From assembly GCA_023137655.1 (NCBI GenBank), contig JAGLOT010000016.1:1-8984 (forward strand): 8,984 nucleotides of DNA, in the 5' to 3' direction. This document shows, one piece after another, positions 1 to 6,000 of the stretch (the stretch's first letter is position 1; every line of letters begins with the position of its first letter). The notes below the pieces were generated by a model. That model made no database searches, was not told the origin of the DNA, and was given only the letters and a program-made list of their open reading frames with translations. This stretch comes from Nanobdellota archaeon. GTDB taxonomy: Archaea; Nanobdellota; Nanobdellia; Woesearchaeales; BS150m-G63. The position numbers and the translations under genes are program-made.

Positions 1-3000
1 AACTTATACATACCCAAATACTGCAGACATTATGTTAAGCCAATATACAGCTATTGGTGATACTTGGAAATGTGCAATGAAAATTTGTGATGAATATACT
101 TGTACAGAACAAGAAGAATCCAATACTGTTTATTTAACACAATATGGGACTAATGAAACCCCCTCAATTCAAACAATAAGTGTTGATTCTACTTATGAAG
201 AACCAACAAATGTAGGGGACCTAGTTGTTTTTACAATTAATTGGACGGATGCAGATTTAGCAGAAGGAGAGTATGTAAGGGCATTTATTTGTAATTCTTC
301 AGATATAATTGAAAATGCAGGATGTGTTGATAAGACATTTTCACAAACAGATTTTACATCATCAATTCCATTAATTACTTCATATACAGTTTCAGCAGAT
401 GAAAATGGTAATGTAACTGCATTTATTATTTTGTGTGATGATGAAGAAGTTTGTTCAGAACAGAGCACAGTTAATTTCTCAGTGAATCATGTTCCAGAAG
501 CACAAGATGTCAATATTACAAATTCAACTGGTGGATATGAAGGTTTTGATGAAAATACTTTTTTAAATTGTAGTTATACCTTTTATGATAATGATGAAAC
601 CTTTAGTTATGATTCAAATTATAAAACTGAGGATAATTCATATTTCTTCTGGTACAAATATGTGAGTGGAGAATGGGTAGACCAAGATAAGAATGTACAA
701 ATATTACCTTCTACTTATACAAGTTTAGGTGAGGCATGGAAATGTGGAATTGTTGTTAGTGATGGTTATGCAACAAATAATGAAGTAATGTCTGAACCAG
801 TTGCAATTGGAAATATAAATCCTGTTGTAGAAGACGTTACTATAAATGCTGCTTATAATGACCCTGTTAAATATGGGGGAGATGCTGAATTTAGTATAGA
901 ATGGTTTGATGCAACATCAAACGAAGAAGTTGAAATCTTTGTATGTAATTCAGAAGCACATAATAGATTTGGATGTACTGGAATAACTTTATGTTCATTA
1001 ACTTCAACATCTAGCTCACCATATGAATGTGATTTTGATACCTCTGGTTTAAGTACAAGTATTATGAATCAAAGTTATTTTGTTTATATTTATGATTCAA
1101 CAGAATTGAATGGAAGTTATAATTCATCTGCCAATTCAAATAACCTTTACATCAATCATGCACCAAATATTACCTCAGTTAATTTGACTGGTGAGGATGG
1201 AAATATATTCCCAACAGATGATGAAGACTTAATTTGTAATAATAGTGCAATAATTGAAATTGATGATGATTCAATTACCACAGATTATAATGATACAAGT
1301 ATGATTTACACTTGGTATTTGGATCAAGGTGATGGATTTTTTGCCTATGGTCCAGGGAGCCAAGTTCTTACATCTTTTTATACATTAGAAGGGGAATATT
1401 GGAAATGTGTAGCAACACCAACAGATGGTTACCATGCAGGAACAGGCATTAGTTCACAAATAAGATATATTTATGGTGATAGTGTAAGTGAAGTGCCTGA
1501 AATATCTTATGTTAGTGTAAATTCAAATACATCTAATCCAACAAAAGTTGGAGAAGGTGCAGTGTTTACAATTAATTGGTTAGATTCAGACCAACCATTT
1601 GGTGAAACTGTTGATGTTTATGTTTGCAGAACTGAACAAAGATATACTAATGGTGGTTGTGTAAGTCCATATATAGAAAGTTATAGTGTAAGTTCAAATC
1701 CAATTATAATTAATTATACTGCATTAGCAACTGATTATTCAAATTCAACTTATTATATACAATTAGAAGATAGCAATGGAAATACTTCTGGTTGGTATAA
1801 TGGAGAAAACAATACTTTTGGAGTAAACCATCGGCCTAATGTTACTGATTTACAAACTATACAAATAGATGAAGATACTTTAGAATGTGATTTTACATAT
1901 GGGGAAAGTAATTATCTTAGTGGAAGTAGAGATGATTCAGATATTCAAAATAATTATAGTGCCGATAATAGCTGGTTTAAATGGTATAAATATAACTCAG
2001 GATGGCAGGAAATTTCTGCAGATGAACATTCCGAATATTTAACAGAAGGATTTTCTGTGGGAGATTTAATTAAATGTAAGTTGATGGTTGGAGATGTCTG
2101 GGGTTTAACAGATACACAATATAGAGATGGTGGTTCTGTTGAAGTTCAACCGGCTCCTGAGTTGCCAGTAGTTTGGCCCCTTAGTGGAACAATAAATACA
2201 AATAATGTAAGCATTATTGGATACATAGAAGAATCAGATACCGATGATTTATTTGCCCAGGTTTATTCTTGGCAAGGGTATGAACAGCCAAAAATTGATA
2301 ATACTTCAGCATTAACAATCTCTTTATTAAAGGGGACTTCAACAGTTATTGACACATTTAATGTGGGTAGTGATTATATTGTAATTAATGGAAATCAACA
2401 ATCACAATTTACTACAGGAAGATTTGTTGAATTTTTAAATCATGATAGAACTTATTTTGAAAGATATGAAATATTGGATAATGTAGAAATTATTCCAGGT
2501 TCACAATATAGAATAAATTTAGTTGTAGGGGACAACTTGGAGGAATCTGTGACTTCTGGAACAACAATAACAGTTCATACAGAAAATTATCCAAATGGAT
2601 GGTTCAATATTAGTGAATTTATTTTACATAGTGGAGCAAATAATATTGGTGTAAGATCTGTTAGGGATATTGGTACAGGAAATTTATCTAGTAATTTTAC
2701 CGATAGTATACTGGTGGTTTATGATAATATTAAACCAAATATTGATGCGGCAGAAGTTTTAGGATACGCAACAGAAAGGCAACCATTATTAGAATTTAGT
2801 GTTACAGATAATTATTTAGTTAATATATCTACTTTAACTTTAAACAGAACTTCTGTACTTAGTGGTTCAAGTATAATTTATTCTGTAAATTCAACAACTA
2901 ATAATATTGCATGTGAACATGTTTCAAGTGAATATTATAATTGCAATGTTTTAATTTATGTTGAAGATGGAGAATACACATTGAATTTTAGTGTTGAAGA

Positions 3001-6000
3001 TGTTGCAGGTAATTTCAATAGTACATTAATTTCTGGTTATATGGTTAATGCAACTAATCCTATAATGCCATCTGTAATTAGAACTCAAGCAGAATATAAT
3101 CATACAAATTTAACTTACGATATTAGTATTCCAACAGAATTAAATGTGGGGGTAGGAGCTAATGCAACAATTCAATTTGCAATAGGTACTAATTATTATC
3201 CTTACTCTGGTTGGGATTCTGTAATGGAATGGACCAATATAACTGACTTTAGTACAGATAACGAATATATTTATGATTCGGATATTAGTAATGGAAATAC
3301 TTATTTGAATTTAAGTACTGGAAATTTAAGTTTAATTCCACATACAATTTATATTGCAAATGTAAGATATAGAATGAAAAATTGGACCAGATGGAGTCCA
3401 GTTGGATTTACACAAGCAATGAAATATTTCCCGCCTTATCAACAAGGTGAAGGGCCAGGTAGTGTTAATGTTACTGCACCACCGTTTTCATTCTCACCCT
3501 ACATAAATGTAGATTGGACAGAAGCAGAAGATGAAAGTTATGGAATTTCACATTATATAATTTCTGCAGGAACTTCTAGTTATCCAAATAGTGGATGGAA
3601 TAATACTCTAGAATGGGCATATGCAGGAACTGGATTATCAAAATTAATGGACATGAATAGTTTATTAGAACATTTACAAGATTATTATTTTACTGTTGCT
3701 GCAATCAGTAATATAGGGATAATGGGAACGCCATCATCTAGTTATGGTACAACCTATTATGATCAAACTATGCCAATAGTAAGTATTGTTAGTGTTGCTA
3801 ATGATACTGAAAGTTATGATGGTTGGGAAGATACAGTCAATGATGGGCAAACACTTGTAGAAATTTCTGGAGACGAATTAATGAGTTGTTATTATTCCCC
3901 TTATGATAAGGATTTCCAAGACTTTAATCCTGCAACTGATGCATATTGTCACAATAGCTTAGCAAGTCCAAAGATAAATATGACTTGTAATATTCCAGCA
4001 GAAGGGCAAGGCGTATTTGATTATCATATTTTATGTCAAGATGTAATGAGTCCACAACCAAATAAACAAAATAGAACTCAAAATACAGATTTCAATGTAA
4101 CATTGGATTGGCCAGATGATCCAGAAGTTACGGTTAGTATTACAATATATAATAATACAAATGCACCAAATGCAATAAATGGGAGAGAATATGCACTAGA
4201 TGATGACTTTTTAAGATGCACTTATGTTTATTATGATCAGGATGGAAATAATACTGTTATAGATTCATTAACAAATATGCAATGGTTAGTTAATGGTGTT
4301 CCAACTGGAGAAGATGAGGAGTATGTTACTGTTTCATCCATTGCAGAAAAAGAAGATACAATTATTTGTCAAGTAAATGTTTGGGATGTAACCACTAGAA
4401 GTTCTGGTTGGACTAGCAGTGAAGGTGTTTATGTAAATAATTCAGAACCAAGTACTCCTGTAATTCTAATTCCAACAAAAGATACTTATTATAAAGATTT
4501 TATTGCATTTGATTGGACAGATTCAATAGATGCAGATGAAGAAGATGTTACTTATTGGATACATGTATTTGATCCAGAACCAATTATAGTAGATATTGCA
4601 AATATATCAAGAATACAATCTTATTGGAATAAAAACATTTCAGATAGAGAGATTTGGGTAGATGGAAATTATAGTGTTTATGTTTCTGCCTGTGATACAG
4701 ACATTTGTTCTAATAGTGAGGAAGTAGACTTTGGAGTAGATTATACTGCACCAAGCGTTATTATAGATAGCCCATTAAATAATACAATCAAAGGAATTTA
4801 CTTTGACCTATATGTAAACATGAGTGATTCTGGAAGTGGATTAGATACCTATTGGTATAATTTAACAAACTCATCTGGCGATAATGTCAGAAGTGGAATA
4901 TTAGTGTTACAAGGTAGTCAGTATTATGCTCAAGTTATTACAGCCGGTTTGGATACTGGAAATTATACAGTTACTGCTTATGCACAGGATGAAGTTGGCA
5001 ATGAAAATAGTTCTTCAATAAATGTAAGGTTAGATTTAAGTGCACCAAATATGGTTGTTGATCCTAATAATTGGAAATTTAGAGAACAATGGTTAAAAGA
5101 TATGTTGTACATGGACTTTGAAATAAATCAAACAGGAACTATAATTTTTGGAGATACAGAAAATAATGTTTCATTAAGTTATGTTATGAAATATCAAGAT
5201 GGAACTTTAAAGAAAATAAATTTAACTATTGATAATGATACATTCTTTGTATGGAATCAAAGCTTTGATACAACAGGATGGGTTCAAGGCAGATATGATT
5301 TAATTGTAACTGCAAAAGATTATTGGAATAATACTAATATATTGAATACTTGGTTTATGGTAGATAGAAGCCCACCAAGTTATGAAAATATGGAATATGA
5401 ACCAAGTAGTGTTTATGATTATAATGATATTAATTTAAGCGTGGATTTATTGAACAATGTATTTATTTGGAATGCAAATGAAAATAATATTGATAAAGAT
5501 ATTACATATTTCCAATATAACAAAACTGATTCAGCTAGATTAGTTAATCTAACAATTCCAGATGGAAATTTAACATATTCAGGAAATCATTTCTATGCAA
5601 TCATATCTGAAGAATATACAGATGCAGAAGATGTAATTACTTGGAGGGTTATTGCTTATGATTTAGCAGGCAATGTTAAAATAACCCCATGGCAAACAAT
5701 TTCAATTGCATCAACGCCGCCAGAATTTTATAATGAAATAGATGATATTACGTGGGATGAAGATGAATCTTACAATTTATTAAATTTAACAAGTCATTTT
5801 AGAGATATTGATGGAGATACATTAAAGTATACTTCAACAATATTGCCCAAAGGAACTTTACTTTATGAAAGTTTTGATAATTTAAGTGATATTGATTTGA
5901 ATAATGGAACTTATGAAAATATTGAAATTGAAAATGGTCAAAATAATAATTCTATGTTAATACAATCAGAAGTAAATAATTTATTATTAAATGGGGATTT

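Noticed and set aside
193..468. A 91-codon open frame on the minus strand
   Set aside because: It lies antisense inside composite repeat 1, whose domain landmarks are clear on the plus strand. The minus-strand peptide is low-complexity Ser/Thr/Val with no motif.
1951..2329. A glycosidase or sialidase catalytic domain in the lectin-like region
   Set aside because: LamG-like and carbohydrate-binding-like strands explain the region; no Asp-box or glycosidase catalytic motif could be seen.
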